From: Elusimicrobiota bacterium
GTDB taxonomy: Bacteria > CG03 > SLGR01 > PWQF01
Length of the DNA stretch: 64,000 nucleotides
Reading direction: 5' to 3'
NCBI GenBank assembly: GCA_003557485.1
Contig: PWOI01000196.1
Span: 1-64,000 of the forward strand
The position numbers and the translations under genes were made by a program. Shown piece by piece: positions 1 through 8,763 of this stretch. Position 1 is the stretch's first letter. Every line of letters begins with the position of its first letter. The notes beneath the pieces were generated by a model that did not search any database, was not told the DNA's origin, and saw nothing but the letters and a program-made list of their open reading frames with translations.

Positions 1-33
1 AACATTAAAAAAAGCGTTCTTCAGATCAGCAAC

Positions 34-62
34 TTCACATTAATTTATAAAAGTTATATAAT
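34..62 (+). promoter_or_regulatory. Sigma-70-type promoter for the first polysaccharide gene
   Basis: A -35 element TTCACA (34-39, one mismatch to TTGACA), a 17-base spacer and a perfect -10 TATAAT (57-62) lie just ahead of the gene at 78. The expected transcription start is near base 69, leaving an untranslated leader of only about 9 bases and no Shine-Dalgarno sequence. Confidence 0.65.
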
Positions 63-77
63 AACGCTGTAATTTAT

Positions 78-1448
78 ATGAACAGAAACTTCAAAAATTT
101 CATAATACTCCCCCTTCAGCTTCTTTTTGATGCGGTTGCCGTGTACGGGTCTTTCTATCTGGCCTATCATATCAGGTTTAAAACGGAACTTTTTCATCCC
201 GGCGCCTGGGCTCCTCCTATGCATCATTATTTTAATGTTATACCTGCAATAATTGTTCTTTTCCTTATGTTTTTTAAATGGTCCGGACTCTATGAAACTC
301 ATAAGATAATACATAAGACTGATGAGTTTCTTGCTGTTTTTAAAGGTGTTGTTGCAGCGTTTATAATGATGACTGCTGCTACTTTCCTTTACAGGGATTT
401 TTCTTATTCACGGCTTATGTTCGCCTATGCTTTCTTTCTTAATATCTTTCTGGTTTATCTTTCTCATCGTATAGTGAGATTTCTTGAAAAGCGAGTCTTT
501 TTTCCGCTTGCAGAAACCCCGGCTATTATTCTGATAGGCGGGAAAAAATCAAAAAAGATGCTTTTAAAGAATATGTCTAAAATGGGCGATTACGAGGTTA
601 TATATATGGACGGGATTGATTTTGACCATATAGAGAATCTCTGCAGAGACCGTAATGTGGGAGAAATAATACTTGTCGACATAAAAGATTCAAGGGATAA
701 GGTAATCAGGCTTCTGACTTACTGCGAGAATAACAGTATTGAGTTTAAGATGGTTCCGGATATGATAGAATTGAAGATGGGAGAGATGAGCATTGACAGT
801 TATTTCGGAATTCCCGTGCTTCAGCTCAAGCATCCTCTTTTTGAACCTTCCAATTATTATTTTAAACGCTGTTTTGACATAGTAGTTTCTATGGCAATAC
901 TTGTTTTTTTCGCGCCTTTTCTAATGTTTATAATGGCTGCAATTTTTATTGACAGCCCCGGACCTATAATATATGCTCAGAAACGCAAGGGGTACAGGCA
1001 CAGGGACTTCAGGTTTTACAAGTTCCGCTCAATGGTAGTGGATGCGGAAAAACAGCTTAGGGGGCTTTTAAAATACAACGAGCGTCCGGGAGCCGTTTTT
1101 AAAATGAAAAAAGATCCGAGGATCACTCGCGTAGGAAAGTTTATCAGAACTTTTTCCATAGACGAGATTCCGCAGTTTTTTAATGTTCTTAAAGGTGATA
1201 TGTCCCTTGTGGGGCCGCGCCCCCAGATACTACGGGAGACCAGGTTCTATGATGAGGAGGCTAAGAGGCGCCTCAGTATACTGCCGGGAATAACGGGGCT
1301 CTGGCAGGTTTCCGGGCGCAGCGACCTTTCATACGATGAAATGATAAAATTGGACCTGTATTACCTGGAAAACTGGACTCCGGGTTTTGACATTAAAATT
1401 TTGCTTAAGACTATACCTGTTGTGGTATCAAGAAGAGGAGCCTGCTGA
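78..1448 (+). CDS. Polyprenyl-phosphate sugar-1-phosphate transferase (WcaJ/WbaP family)
   Basis: This 456-residue membrane enzyme most likely starts a surface glycan by moving a sugar-1-phosphate from a UDP-sugar to undecaprenyl phosphate at the inner membrane. It shows about four N-terminal membrane helices (residues 8-130), a nucleotide-binding-like soluble domain (about 150-250), another hydrophobic helix (about 265-290) and the cytoplasmic catalytic domain with KFRSM, DEIPQFFNVLKGDMSLVGPRP and GITGLWQVSGRS, the hallmarks of the family. Length is normal. The next downstream ATG is near residue 48, after the first helix, so the start at 78 is favoured although it has no ribosome binding site. 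The sugar specificity cannot be read. Confidence 0.9.
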   Translation: MNRNFKNFIILPLQLLFDAVAVYGSFYLAYHIRFKTELFHPGAWAPPMHHYFNVIPAIIVLFLMFFKWSGLYETHKIIHKTDEFLAVFKGVVAAFIMMTAATFLYRDFSYSRLMFAYAFFLNIFLVYLSHRIVRFLEKRVFFPLAETPAIILIGGKKSKKMLLKNMSKMGDYEVIYMDGIDFDHIENLCRDRNVGEIILVDIKDSRDKVIRLLTYCENNSIEFKMVPDMIELKMGEMSIDSYFGIPVLQLKHPLFEPSNYYFKRCFDIVVSMAILVFFAPFLMFIMAAIFIDSPGPIIYAQKRKGYRHRDFRFYKFRSMVVDAEKQLRGLLKYNERPGAVFKMKKDPRITRVGKFIRTFSIDEIPQFFNVLKGDMSLVGPRPQILRETRFYDEEAKRRLSILPGITGLWQVSGRSDLSYDEMIKLDLYYLENWTPGFDIKILLKTIPVVVSRRGAC

Positions 1449-1577
1449 TTAAAAGAAAAAAATGTGATAGTATTTTGAATTGTCATAATTTGAATGTTTA
1501 AGATCAAAGTATAGAAAAGAAAGCAAAGGCGGTATTTGACTGCCGGGGAGTCACACTGGAACTGGAGGGCAATGCCT

Positions 1578-2741
1578 ATGTCGAAAGACTTTAAGAATAA
1601 GGCGGATGAGCCGCGCCACATATTTGGCTGCGGTACTTTAAGCCGTATTGAAGATATTATTAAAGGGTTTTCGCCTGCAAGGATAATGATAGTAACGGAC
1701 AAAAATGCCTATTCCAAGACCGGGCTTCAGGCTCGTATGGAAAAAGTACTCAAATCGTATGAAAGCATATGTTTTTCTGAAGTAAGCCCCAATCCGGATC
1801 CGGAGAGTCTTTTGAAAGGTTCGCAAACAGTTGGAAATTTCAAGCCCGATATGATAATAGCCCTTGGCGGCGGAAGCGTAATGGATACCGCCAAACTTAT
1901 ATCCGTTCTGCCGGCGGACAGGGAAAGGATGCTGGGAATAATCAGGGGAGAGGAAGAAGTTCCCGAAAGACAGTCTTCTCTTATACTTGTACCTACTACG
2001 GCTGGCACCGGAAGCGAATGCACCCATTTTGCGGTAGTTTATGACGGCAATAAAAAATATTCTGTTGCTTCCTGGACGCTCCTGCCCGATAAATCCATTA
2101 CAGATCCGGAACTTACAGCGGCGCTTCCGGAAAAGGCAGCCGCGGTAAGCGCTTTTGACGCCTTCTGCCAAGCGGTGGAGTCCTACTGGGCTGTAGGTTC
2201 AACCTTCGAAAGCAGACAGTATTCTGCCCAGGGCATAAAACTTTTCAATGAGAGTTTTCTTTCGTTTGTAAAAAAACGTGACAGGCATAGCTGTGAAAAT
2301 ATGATGAGGGCGGCTCATCTGGGGGGTATGGCTATAAATATAACGAAAACCACGGCTCCGCATGCTCTTTCATATGCCCTTACAATGAATTATTCAATTC
2401 CACACGGTTATGCGGTTATTCTTACTCTTCCCGAATTCTTTGTTTTTAATGCAAATGCGCCGGAGAGCTTATTAAATGAAGGTGTTCCTTTTGGAGAACA
2501 TAAAAAAAGAATGAAAGAGCTCTGCCAGCTTATGGAATCGGATTCTCCCGACTCTGCTGCCGCCAGGATAAGACAAGCAGTTGAAAGCGTCGGCTTTGCC
2601 GTAAAGCTTTCAGAGGCGGGAATAAAGAATAGGGATGACATTGAGAAAATAGCTTCCGGGGTTAATCTTGAACGGCTTGAAAACAATCCGGTAAGGATAA
2701 CTAAAAAGCAGATTGAAGAAATGCTTGCCCGGATATGGTAA
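1578..2741 (+). CDS. Iron-containing alcohol dehydrogenase, phosphonoacetaldehyde-reductase-like
   Basis: A group III (iron-type) NAD(P)-dependent alcohol dehydrogenase. The nucleotide-binding GGGSVMDTAK, the TTAGTGSE loop and the metal-site histidines in PHALSYAL and PHGYAV are present. Overall pattern, especially ALSYALTMNYSIPHGYAV, most resembles the reductases that turn phosphonoacetaldehyde into 2-hydroxyethylphosphonate; that assignment is inference. GGAGG at 1564-1568 is well spaced for the ATG at 1578 but too close to the ATG at 1572, and the longer reading from TTG 1536 lacks a site. No phosphoenolpyruvate mutase or phosphonopyruvate decarboxylase is in the window, so a phosphonate pathway is not confirmed. 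It overlaps the next gene by 7 bases. Confidence 0.75.
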   Translation: MSKDFKNKADEPRHIFGCGTLSRIEDIIKGFSPARIMIVTDKNAYSKTGLQARMEKVLKSYESICFSEVSPNPDPESLLKGSQTVGNFKPDMIIALGGGSVMDTAKLISVLPADRERMLGIIRGEEEVPERQSSLILVPTTAGTGSECTHFAVVYDGNKKYSVASWTLLPDKSITDPELTAALPEKAAAVSAFDAFCQAVESYWAVGSTFESRQYSAQGIKLFNESFLSFVKKRDRHSCENMMRAAHLGGMAINITKTTAPHALSYALTMNYSIPHGYAVILTLPEFFVFNANAPESLLNEGVPFGEHKKRMKELCQLMESDSPDSAAARIRQAVESVGFAVKLSEAGIKNRDDIEKIASGVNLERLENNPVRITKKQIEEMLARIW

Positions 2742-3664
2742 AAGCCCCTCCTAAACTAACTAAATTACTGAAAACAATTATCACTGCTGGTCTTGTAGTT
2801 TTTATATTAAAAAAAATAGGACTCACAAATATAATAGAAGTATTTGCATTAACAGGGTGGCGAATTTTTCTTGTTGGTTTTTTATTTTATGTAATCGCTT
2901 CATTGTTTAATACAATTCTCTTAAAAAAATTAGTGTTATGGTCTTCCGGTAAAAAAATAAATATGATGAGTGTGTTTCTGGATGCTTCCAGATCTTCTGC
3001 TTTTGCTTCTCTTACACCTTCAGGAGCAGGGCACTTATTACTGATAAATCTTCTGATTTCGCGCGGCCTTGATAAAGGATCCGCCGCGGCAATCTTTTTT
3101 TCTTATAAAGTTTTAAACTATGCAGTAGTCTTTTTTCTTGCTTTTATGGGAACTGTTTTCATTATGAAGGACTTGGTGTATAGTGTGACTATAATGACTA
3201 TGCTGATAATTCTGTCAATAATAATGCTGTTGCTTTTATATGAAAAGCCCAAAGGTATATTTAAAAAACTTGTAAGTGAAAAAATAAGAAATAAATTCTC
3301 CGGTTTTTCAAGTTCGATTAAGTCTGTTTTTAAAGATGGCTATTGGAAAATTTGCATTGCTATATCTTTAAAGTTTTTATGTGTTTTGTTTTTGAGCTCA
3401 GTAGTATTTTTGATTATGAAGTCTCGTGGAATTTCTGTTTTTTTTATTGAGATTCTTCTTCTTATGAATATAGCGGAGTTAATTAGCAGGGTTCCCTTAA
3501 CTATGGGAGGGTTTGGAGTTAGAGAGGGAAGCGCGGTTTTTCTTTTTTCAACTATAGGAATTGCTGCTGATGTTACGGTGGCTGCATATCTTTTTTATTA
3601 TGTCATTATGTATTCTTCAATAGCCCTATCTCTTATTTTTCTTACCAGAAGATATGGTACATAA
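2735..3664 (+). CDS. Flippase-like integral membrane protein (UPF0104 / LPG-synthase TM family)
   Basis: A 309-residue protein of about seven to eight membrane helices. The motif LTPSGAGH near residue 92 and the late MGGFGVREGSAV near residue 257 are typical of the family that includes AglD-like proteins and the membrane domain of lysyl-phosphatidylglycerol synthase. In polysaccharide clusters such proteins are often assumed to help lipid-linked glycan transfer or flipping, but the biochemical role is unproven. It starts inside the last codons of the dehydrogenase gene, so the two are translationally coupled. The gene is clearly richer in A+T than the genes before it. Confidence 0.75.
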   Translation: MVKAPPKLTKLLKTIITAGLVVFILKKIGLTNIIEVFALTGWRIFLVGFLFYVIASLFNTILLKKLVLWSSGKKINMMSVFLDASRSSAFASLTPSGAGHLLLINLLISRGLDKGSAAAIFFSYKVLNYAVVFFLAFMGTVFIMKDLVYSVTIMTMLIILSIIMLLLLYEKPKGIFKKLVSEKIRNKFSGFSSSIKSVFKDGYWKICIAISLKFLCVLFLSSVVFLIMKSRGISVFFIEILLLMNIAELISRVPLTMGGFGVREGSAVFLFSTIGIAADVTVAAYLFYYVIMYSSIALSLIFLTRRYGT

Positions 3665-3766
3665 AAATAAATGTATGAAAATATTAGGACATGAATTACA
3701 AATAATCATTATAGATAGAAAATAAATTATGAAGTGTAATATATATGAAATAGGTGGTTATTTAAT

Positions 3767-4336
3767 ATGATAAAAATTACAGATAGTGAAAAAACAGGGT
3801 TAAATACAGATACTTTTAATTATGTTAAAGGAAGAAAAGGAATTGCACAAGTAGTCCTGCCTGTAACGCGGTTTTTAAGAGCTGTTAACGCTGAAAAGTA
3901 TATTGAACCCGGAAATCGAATTCTCGATATAGGGTGTGGAGATGGGTATTTCCTGCTGAGGTCAAAATGTAAAGAAAGATATGGTATCGATAAAATATTA
4001 GGAGATAAAATGATTATGCCGCTTGGCTTTCCTGATAATTATTTTAATTATGTAACAATGCTTGCTGTAATAGAGCATATAGAAGAACCAGAGCCGTTGC
4101 TGAAAGATATATATAGGATGCTAAAGCCTGGCGGCAAATTAATAATTACAACGCCCGTAAAGAATGCAGAACTATTTATACGTTTGTATGTTAAGAATAT
4201 TTCCAAAGAGCATCATTTATATTATAATACAAAAAAGATAAAAAATCTTATGGGGGATTATTTTTACTTATCGGGAAAGCACAGGTTTCTTTTTGGGTTA
4301 AATCAGGTGTTCTGTTTCGGAAAAAAAGATAATTAA
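3767..4336 (+). CDS. Class I SAM-dependent methyltransferase
   Basis: A small (189-residue) Rossmann methyltransferase. Motif I is ILDIGCGDGYFLL (about residues 48-60), the acidic SAM-ribose position lies in GIDKI, motif post-II reads FNYVTMLAVIEHI and motif III is LKPGGKLIITTP. An AGGTGG sequence (3752-3757) sits nine bases before the ATG. The gene follows a 102-base A+T-rich gap that holds no gene and no convincing promoter. The acceptor is unknown; sugar or lipid-linked glycan methylation is plausible from the neighbours. Confidence 0.85.
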   Translation: MIKITDSEKTGLNTDTFNYVKGRKGIAQVVLPVTRFLRAVNAEKYIEPGNRILDIGCGDGYFLLRSKCKERYGIDKILGDKMIMPLGFPDNYFNYVTMLAVIEHIEEPEPLLKDIYRMLKPGGKLIITTPVKNAELFIRLYVKNISKEHHLYYNTKKIKNLMGDYFYLSGKHRFLFGLNQVFCFGKKDN

Positions 4337-4341
4337 ACGAT

Positions 4342-6768
4342 ATGGAAAAGAAAAAAGAAAATATAACAAAAACCGGGATATACGGTGTTGCTGTTCCAAT
4401 AATTCTGCTGATTGCAGCGGCCTGGATTTTTATAGTAAGTGCGTCTTTTATGTATGGTCGCCATATAAATTGGGGCCTTTCCTATCTTTTAGAATTACAG
4501 GGCGAATTTGAACTTGTTCGTTTTTTAGGTCTTTGCTTGCGGTACTTAATTTCTATTGTTTTTTTCACAGGTACTATTATTGGGACTCATTTCATAGGAG
4601 ATAAAATTCTAGCTCTATTTAAACTGGAGTTCAAATCTGTTCATGGCAGAGCTATTATATCAATCGGCTTGGGTACCGGAGTGCTTTCCCTTTTAATGTT
4701 TGCCTTTGCTCTTGCCGGACTTTTGTACTCGGCATTAATCTATTCCCTATGGGCATTGGGAGTGTTTTTCGGTTTCAAAAATATTAAAAAAGTAAATATG
4801 TCGCTATCGTTGAATATAAAAGAGTATTCCGGCTGGGAAAAAGTCTGTTTAATTATGATTGCCGGAATATTTCTTTTTAATCTCATTATGGCTTTTACCC
4901 CTGAAATTTTTTATGATTCCCTTAATTATCATCTGGGTGTACCTAATATATACTTACAGGCCGGACATTATGTGGAACTGCCGTTTAAGTTTCATTCCAG
5001 CTTTCCGCTTATACCACAGATGTCTTTTCTTTTCATGATAATGATAGATTCTACCGCTGGAGCCAAGCTTTTGAACATGGCTTTTACTTTTTTAACGGCG
5101 GCGGCGGTTTATGTTTTTTCCCGGGACAGAGTGGGAGCGCCTAAAGCAGGACTTTATGCGGCGGTGATTTATTTGTTTGTTCCCAATGTTCTTTTTCGCA
5201 CGTGGACCGCAACCACGGATACTATGCTTACATTTTTTACTTTTCTTTCATTGTGGGCGCTTATAAACTTTTTTATTGAAAAGAATAATAAATGGATTAT
5301 TCTTTCAGCTATTTTCGGCGGTTTTTTTATGGGGTCAAAACTTACTGGCGCCTTTGCTGTTGTCGGAATATGCGCTCTTATCCTAATAGCAAGCCGCAAA
5401 TCTTTTAAAAAAGCCTTTAAACGCCTGATTTTATGGGGAGGAGTAACACTTTTAGTTTTTATGCCCTGGCTTGCAAGAAATTTCATTGAGACCGGCAATC
5501 CCTTTCATCCTTTTTTCAGTACAAGGCTTTCTACTAAATACCCGTACGATATGCTTGACCAAAGTAGTAGTCTTGAATCGGGGATGAGCGAATTCACAGA
5601 AACTGAACGGTTTAAAAGTCTTTTATTTTTACCATGGACACTTTCAACGCAGGGGGGTAGGCCTGGAGGGTCATATGCATCTGCAGACTATTACATGCCC
5701 GGCGCCCTGTTTCTTATTTTTATTCCTATACTTATTGTTTTTAAAGGGGATCCGAAAAGGAAAAAAATACTTGCTTATCTGGGGCTTTTTTCGGTGTTTA
5801 CTTTTATTGTTTGGGCAATTCAGGACGAGAAGGTTAAATACTTCGCTTTGGCATTTCCTGCACTTTCAATTCTTGCCGGTATTGGTATCCAGCGCATGTC
5901 TCTCTCCGGTGCTTTAGGAAAAGTACTTGCTTTAGGGACCCTTATTTTTCACCTTACGGTTAATTTTCTTTTTATGGCTACAATGGCGCATGCTCTCTAT
6001 ATGCCCGCTTCACTGACAACCGGAGCTTTGTCAAGAGATGAATTCCTTTCTCAGACGCGGACAATGTATCCGGCACCTTCTTTTAGCGTGTTTGAATATG
6101 TGCATGATAATCTACCGGAGGACATAAATATAATTGTAAGCGGTGATGCTAAAACTTACCATTTAGACAGGCCTCATATTTCTTTTGCCCCGTCACAGAT
6201 TTCTCCGCTGTTGGTTTATATTAATGAGGAGGGGGTTGAAAATGCCCGGGATATATATCACCTGATTAATGAGGATGAATTTACGCATTTGATATATAAT
6301 GCCCCCGAAGCTCTACGGACAGCCGGCTATGGCTATATGGATTTGAACCGGGAAGAAGTCACTATTTTAGAGGAATTTTTTAATAGGCATCTCAATCTGC
6401 TTTATACTGATAACGGTGTTTTTCTTTATGAAATAGTTGAGTTTTCCGAAGAATCTGTTGAAAACCCTTTTCTTCAGGTATTTGTTATATACCATCAAAA
6501 TGCTGCGTCAAATCTTATTGAACGCGCATTGTCCGAAGGAAGAATGAAAAGGCGCCGGCAATTGCTTGAGAATTCACTTGAAAGGTCTTATAAAATAATT
6601 GATTCAGGATTAAAGGTGGCCCGGGCGTATTATTATGCTTCTTATGCTAATTACCTGCTGGGAAAAACAGACAGGGCCATAGAATATGCACGGGATGCGG
6701 TTATGGTTGACCCGGGATATGAGGGCTATCATGAACAGTTAATGGAAAGAGAACGAAACCGGCGCTGA
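4342..6768 (+). CDS. GT39-type membrane glycosyltransferase with C-terminal TPR segment
   Basis: An 808-residue protein with about a dozen membrane helices and a soluble tail. The FYDSLNYHLG stretch (about residue 190), with an acidic residue after the first helices, and TWTATTDTMLTFF (about 285) match the GT-C fold of ArnT/protein-O-mannosyltransferase-like enzymes, which use polyprenyl-phosphate sugars on the periplasmic side. The last 60 residues (ARAYYYASYANYLLG, DRAIEYARDAVMVDPG) form one to two TPR-like helix pairs. Donor and acceptor are unknown. The start lies 5 bases after the previous stop; the stop overlaps the next ATG by one base. Confidence 0.75.
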   Translation: MEKKKENITKTGIYGVAVPIILLIAAAWIFIVSASFMYGRHINWGLSYLLELQGEFELVRFLGLCLRYLISIVFFTGTIIGTHFIGDKILALFKLEFKSVHGRAIISIGLGTGVLSLLMFAFALAGLLYSALIYSLWALGVFFGFKNIKKVNMSLSLNIKEYSGWEKVCLIMIAGIFLFNLIMAFTPEIFYDSLNYHLGVPNIYLQAGHYVELPFKFHSSFPLIPQMSFLFMIMIDSTAGAKLLNMAFTFLTAAAVYVFSRDRVGAPKAGLYAAVIYLFVPNVLFRTWTATTDTMLTFFTFLSLWALINFFIEKNNKWIILSAIFGGFFMGSKLTGAFAVVGICALILIASRKSFKKAFKRLILWGGVTLLVFMPWLARNFIETGNPFHPFFSTRLSTKYPYDMLDQSSSLESGMSEFTETERFKSLLFLPWTLSTQGGRPGGSYASADYYMPGALFLIFIPILIVFKGDPKRKKILAYLGLFSVFTFIVWAIQDEKVKYFALAFPALSILAGIGIQRMSLSGALGKVLALGTLIFHLTVNFLFMATMAHALYMPASLTTGALSRDEFLSQTRTMYPAPSFSVFEYVHDNLPEDINIIVSGDAKTYHLDRPHISFAPSQISPLLVYINEEGVENARDIYHLINEDEFTHLIYNAPEALRTAGYGYMDLNREEVTILEEFFNRHLNLLYTDNGVFLYEIVEFSEESVENPFLQVFVIYHQNAASNLIERALSEGRMKRRRQLLENSLERSYKIIDSGLKVARAYYYASYANYLLGKTDRAIEYARDAVMVDPGYEGYHEQLMERERNRR

Positions 6769-7805
6769 TGATAAAAACTGTAGTTAAGAATTTTTTTGGG
6801 ATCAGGCAACTGCCTTCTTTTGTGACATATTTTCCTACCTGGAGATGTAACTCGCGATGTATTATGTGTGATATATGGAAAAAAAAAGCGGGTTATGAAC
6901 TTTCAATAGGTGAAATAGAAAACATATTCAGCCAGCTCAAAAAACTAAGTGTTGTAAGAATTTCCGGGGGCGAGCCGTTTATGAGGGACGACATACATAA
7001 TATAGTTAATACTATAGATGAGGTGTCTTCCCCAAAAATATTACATATAACCACCAATGGCCTGATGCCGGACAGGATTGTTGATGCAGTTAAAAATATG
7101 CATCCGGCAAAAAGACTTCATATTAAAATATCCGTAGATAGTATTGGCAAATCAAATGACCGTATAAGGGGGGTTCCCGGCGCCTACGAAAAATCTCTTG
7201 AAACTGTAATGAAGCTTTCTGATCTGCGAAAGGAAAAAGGTTTCTATCTGGGTGTGAATCAAACTGTTGTTGATAAAGAAAGTATGGACGCTTATTTTAA
7301 GCTCAGTAAAATTATCGCAGAATATGATGTGATGATTCATCCCGTATTTGCATATTCAAACGATACAGCACTTTACTCTTCTGAGAATAAAAGCTGTCTG
7401 CCGGGTTTCGAAACATTTGGGAACTTTTCAAAACAGGAAATAGAAAAATTTATCAAGAAACTTATAAAAAGAACAGGAGGATTCACGAGCTTTAAAGAGA
7501 GAATTATAAAAAAATACTATCTGAAGGGATTATATAACAGAGTAATGAAGAATAAGAAAAAACCGAATCCTCCCTGCCTTGCACTGAAAAGCCATCTGCG
7601 AATTCTTCCGAATGGAGATGTTCCTGTCTGCCTTTATAATTCTTCGGTAATAGGTAATTTAAGAGAACAAAAATTAAAAGATTTATGGTATGCAGAAAGG
7701 GCTGAAAAGATGAGAAAGTGGGTTGGGGAGTGCCCTGGTTGCTGGGCGGGCTGCGAAACTATTGTCAGCGCAGTTTATTCGGGAGATATAATAAAGGGGC
7801 TGTAA
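6768..7805 (+). CDS. Radical SAM protein with SPASM-like C-terminus
   Basis: A 345-residue radical SAM enzyme with the cluster cysteines C27, C31 and C34 (CNSRCIMC) and the SAM-binding RISGGEPF near residue 63. The C-terminal 75 residues contain further cysteines (PPCLA, VPVCLYN, CPGCWAGC), consistent with an auxiliary Fe-S cluster of the SPASM/twitch type. It lies between glycosyltransferase genes, so a tailoring step on a sugar or lipid carrier is possible; substrate is unknown. Confidence 0.85.
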   Translation: MIKTVVKNFFGIRQLPSFVTYFPTWRCNSRCIMCDIWKKKAGYELSIGEIENIFSQLKKLSVVRISGGEPFMRDDIHNIVNTIDEVSSPKILHITTNGLMPDRIVDAVKNMHPAKRLHIKISVDSIGKSNDRIRGVPGAYEKSLETVMKLSDLRKEKGFYLGVNQTVVDKESMDAYFKLSKIIAEYDVMIHPVFAYSNDTALYSSENKSCLPGFETFGNFSKQEIEKFIKKLIKRTGGFTSFKERIIKKYYLKGLYNRVMKNKKKPNPPCLALKSHLRILPNGDVPVCLYNSSVIGNLREQKLKDLWYAERAEKMRKWVGECPGCWAGCETIVSAVYSGDIIKGL

Positions 7806-7843
7806 TTGTATAATTTTCTTATTTTTATTATCATAAAACAACC

Positions 7844-8692
7844 ATGGATAAGAATATATCAGTAGTAATACCGGCGTATAACGAGGAGAAAACCATATCG
7901 AAGGTTATATCAGATATAAAAGCTCTGCTTGGTCAGTACGGATTTGAATCGGAGATCGTTGTTGTAGATGACGGGAGTACAGATGATACCTCCCGGATAA
8001 TAAAAAAGCTTGACGTTGTAATAGTTACCATAAGTCCAAACAGAGGTTACGGCCGGGCAATAAAAAGGGGGATAGAAAAGGCCAGATACGAGATGGTTAT
8101 GATTACTGACGGTGACGGGACTTATACTACCGAAAGTATGAAGGAGCTTCTTGAAAGCCGTTTAGATTACGATATGCTTGTAGGGGCAAGGCGAAACATA
8201 GACCCGTCTCTCATAAAAAAACCCGCAAAGTGGTTTGTAAATAAGCTGGCAGGTTATATTACCGGGGTTAAGATTCCCGACCTAAATTCAGGTCTGAGAA
8301 TTTTTAAAAGAGAGAAGGCAGTAAGGTTTTTTAAATTGCTTCCCGATGGTTTTTCGCTTACCTCTACCCTCACAATTGCAATGCTTAATGACGGAGACAA
8401 AGTCCAGTATGCCGAGATTGAATACAGAAAAAGAAAAACAAAATCCAAGTTTCACCCCATATCAGATACCATTAACCTGATTTCCTTTATCTTTCAGACA
8501 ACAATCTATTTCAATCCCTTAAAGGTTTTTGTTCCCTTAAGTATTGTTTTGTTTATATTCGGCATAAGCGCCTTGCTGTACAGGATCTTTTACGGGGGCT
8601 TCGGAGTGGTAAGTGTAATTTTCTTCCTCGCTGCTCTTCAAATTTTGTCTATAGGGCTTATTGCTGATTTAATAGGAAAACAACTCAAATAA
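7844..8692 (+). CDS. GT2 glycosyltransferase, dolichyl-phosphate-mannose-synthase-like
   Basis: A 282-residue family 2 transferase that probably loads a sugar from a nucleotide donor onto polyprenyl phosphate on the cytoplasmic face. VVIPAYNEEKTI (about residues 6-17), VVDDGSTDDT and the metal-binding DGDGTY are intact, and two hydrophobic helices close the protein (about residues 225-275). Such enzymes commonly supply the lipid-linked sugar used by GT39-type transferases like the one at 4342; that pairing is inference. Confidence 0.88.
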   Translation: MDKNISVVIPAYNEEKTISKVISDIKALLGQYGFESEIVVVDDGSTDDTSRIIKKLDVVIVTISPNRGYGRAIKRGIEKARYEMVMITDGDGTYTTESMKELLESRLDYDMLVGARRNIDPSLIKKPAKWFVNKLAGYITGVKIPDLNSGLRIFKREKAVRFFKLLPDGFSLTSTLTIAMLNDGDKVQYAEIEYRKRKTKSKFHPISDTINLISFIFQTTIYFNPLKVFVPLSIVLFIFGISALLYRIFYGGFGVVSVIFFLAALQILSIGLIADLIGKQLK

Positions 8693-8711
8693 AAATATAA
8701 CTTTTTATTTG
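8686..8711. repeat. A+T-only inverted repeat after the GT2 gene
   Basis: CAAATAAAAA (8686-8695) and TTTTTATTTG (8702-8711) form a perfect 10-base-pair stem with a 6-base loop at the end of the GT2 gene. The stem is nearly all A-T, so it would be a weak terminator at best; its U-rich 3' arm makes weak termination possible. Confidence 0.35.
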
Positions 8712-8763
8712 ATTTGCTTGTTTTAAAATAATAGAATATATCCTGTGTTAATAATATAAAAAC

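Noticed and set aside
3665-3766. Promoter in the A+T-rich gap before the methyltransferase gene
   Set aside because: Several TATA-like strings but no -35/-10 pair with good spacing; only the AGGTGG ribosome site is convincing.
8686-8711. Strong intrinsic terminator after the GT2 gene
   Set aside because: The stem is perfect but almost purely A-T, so its stability is too low to call it a terminator; kept only as an inverted repeat.
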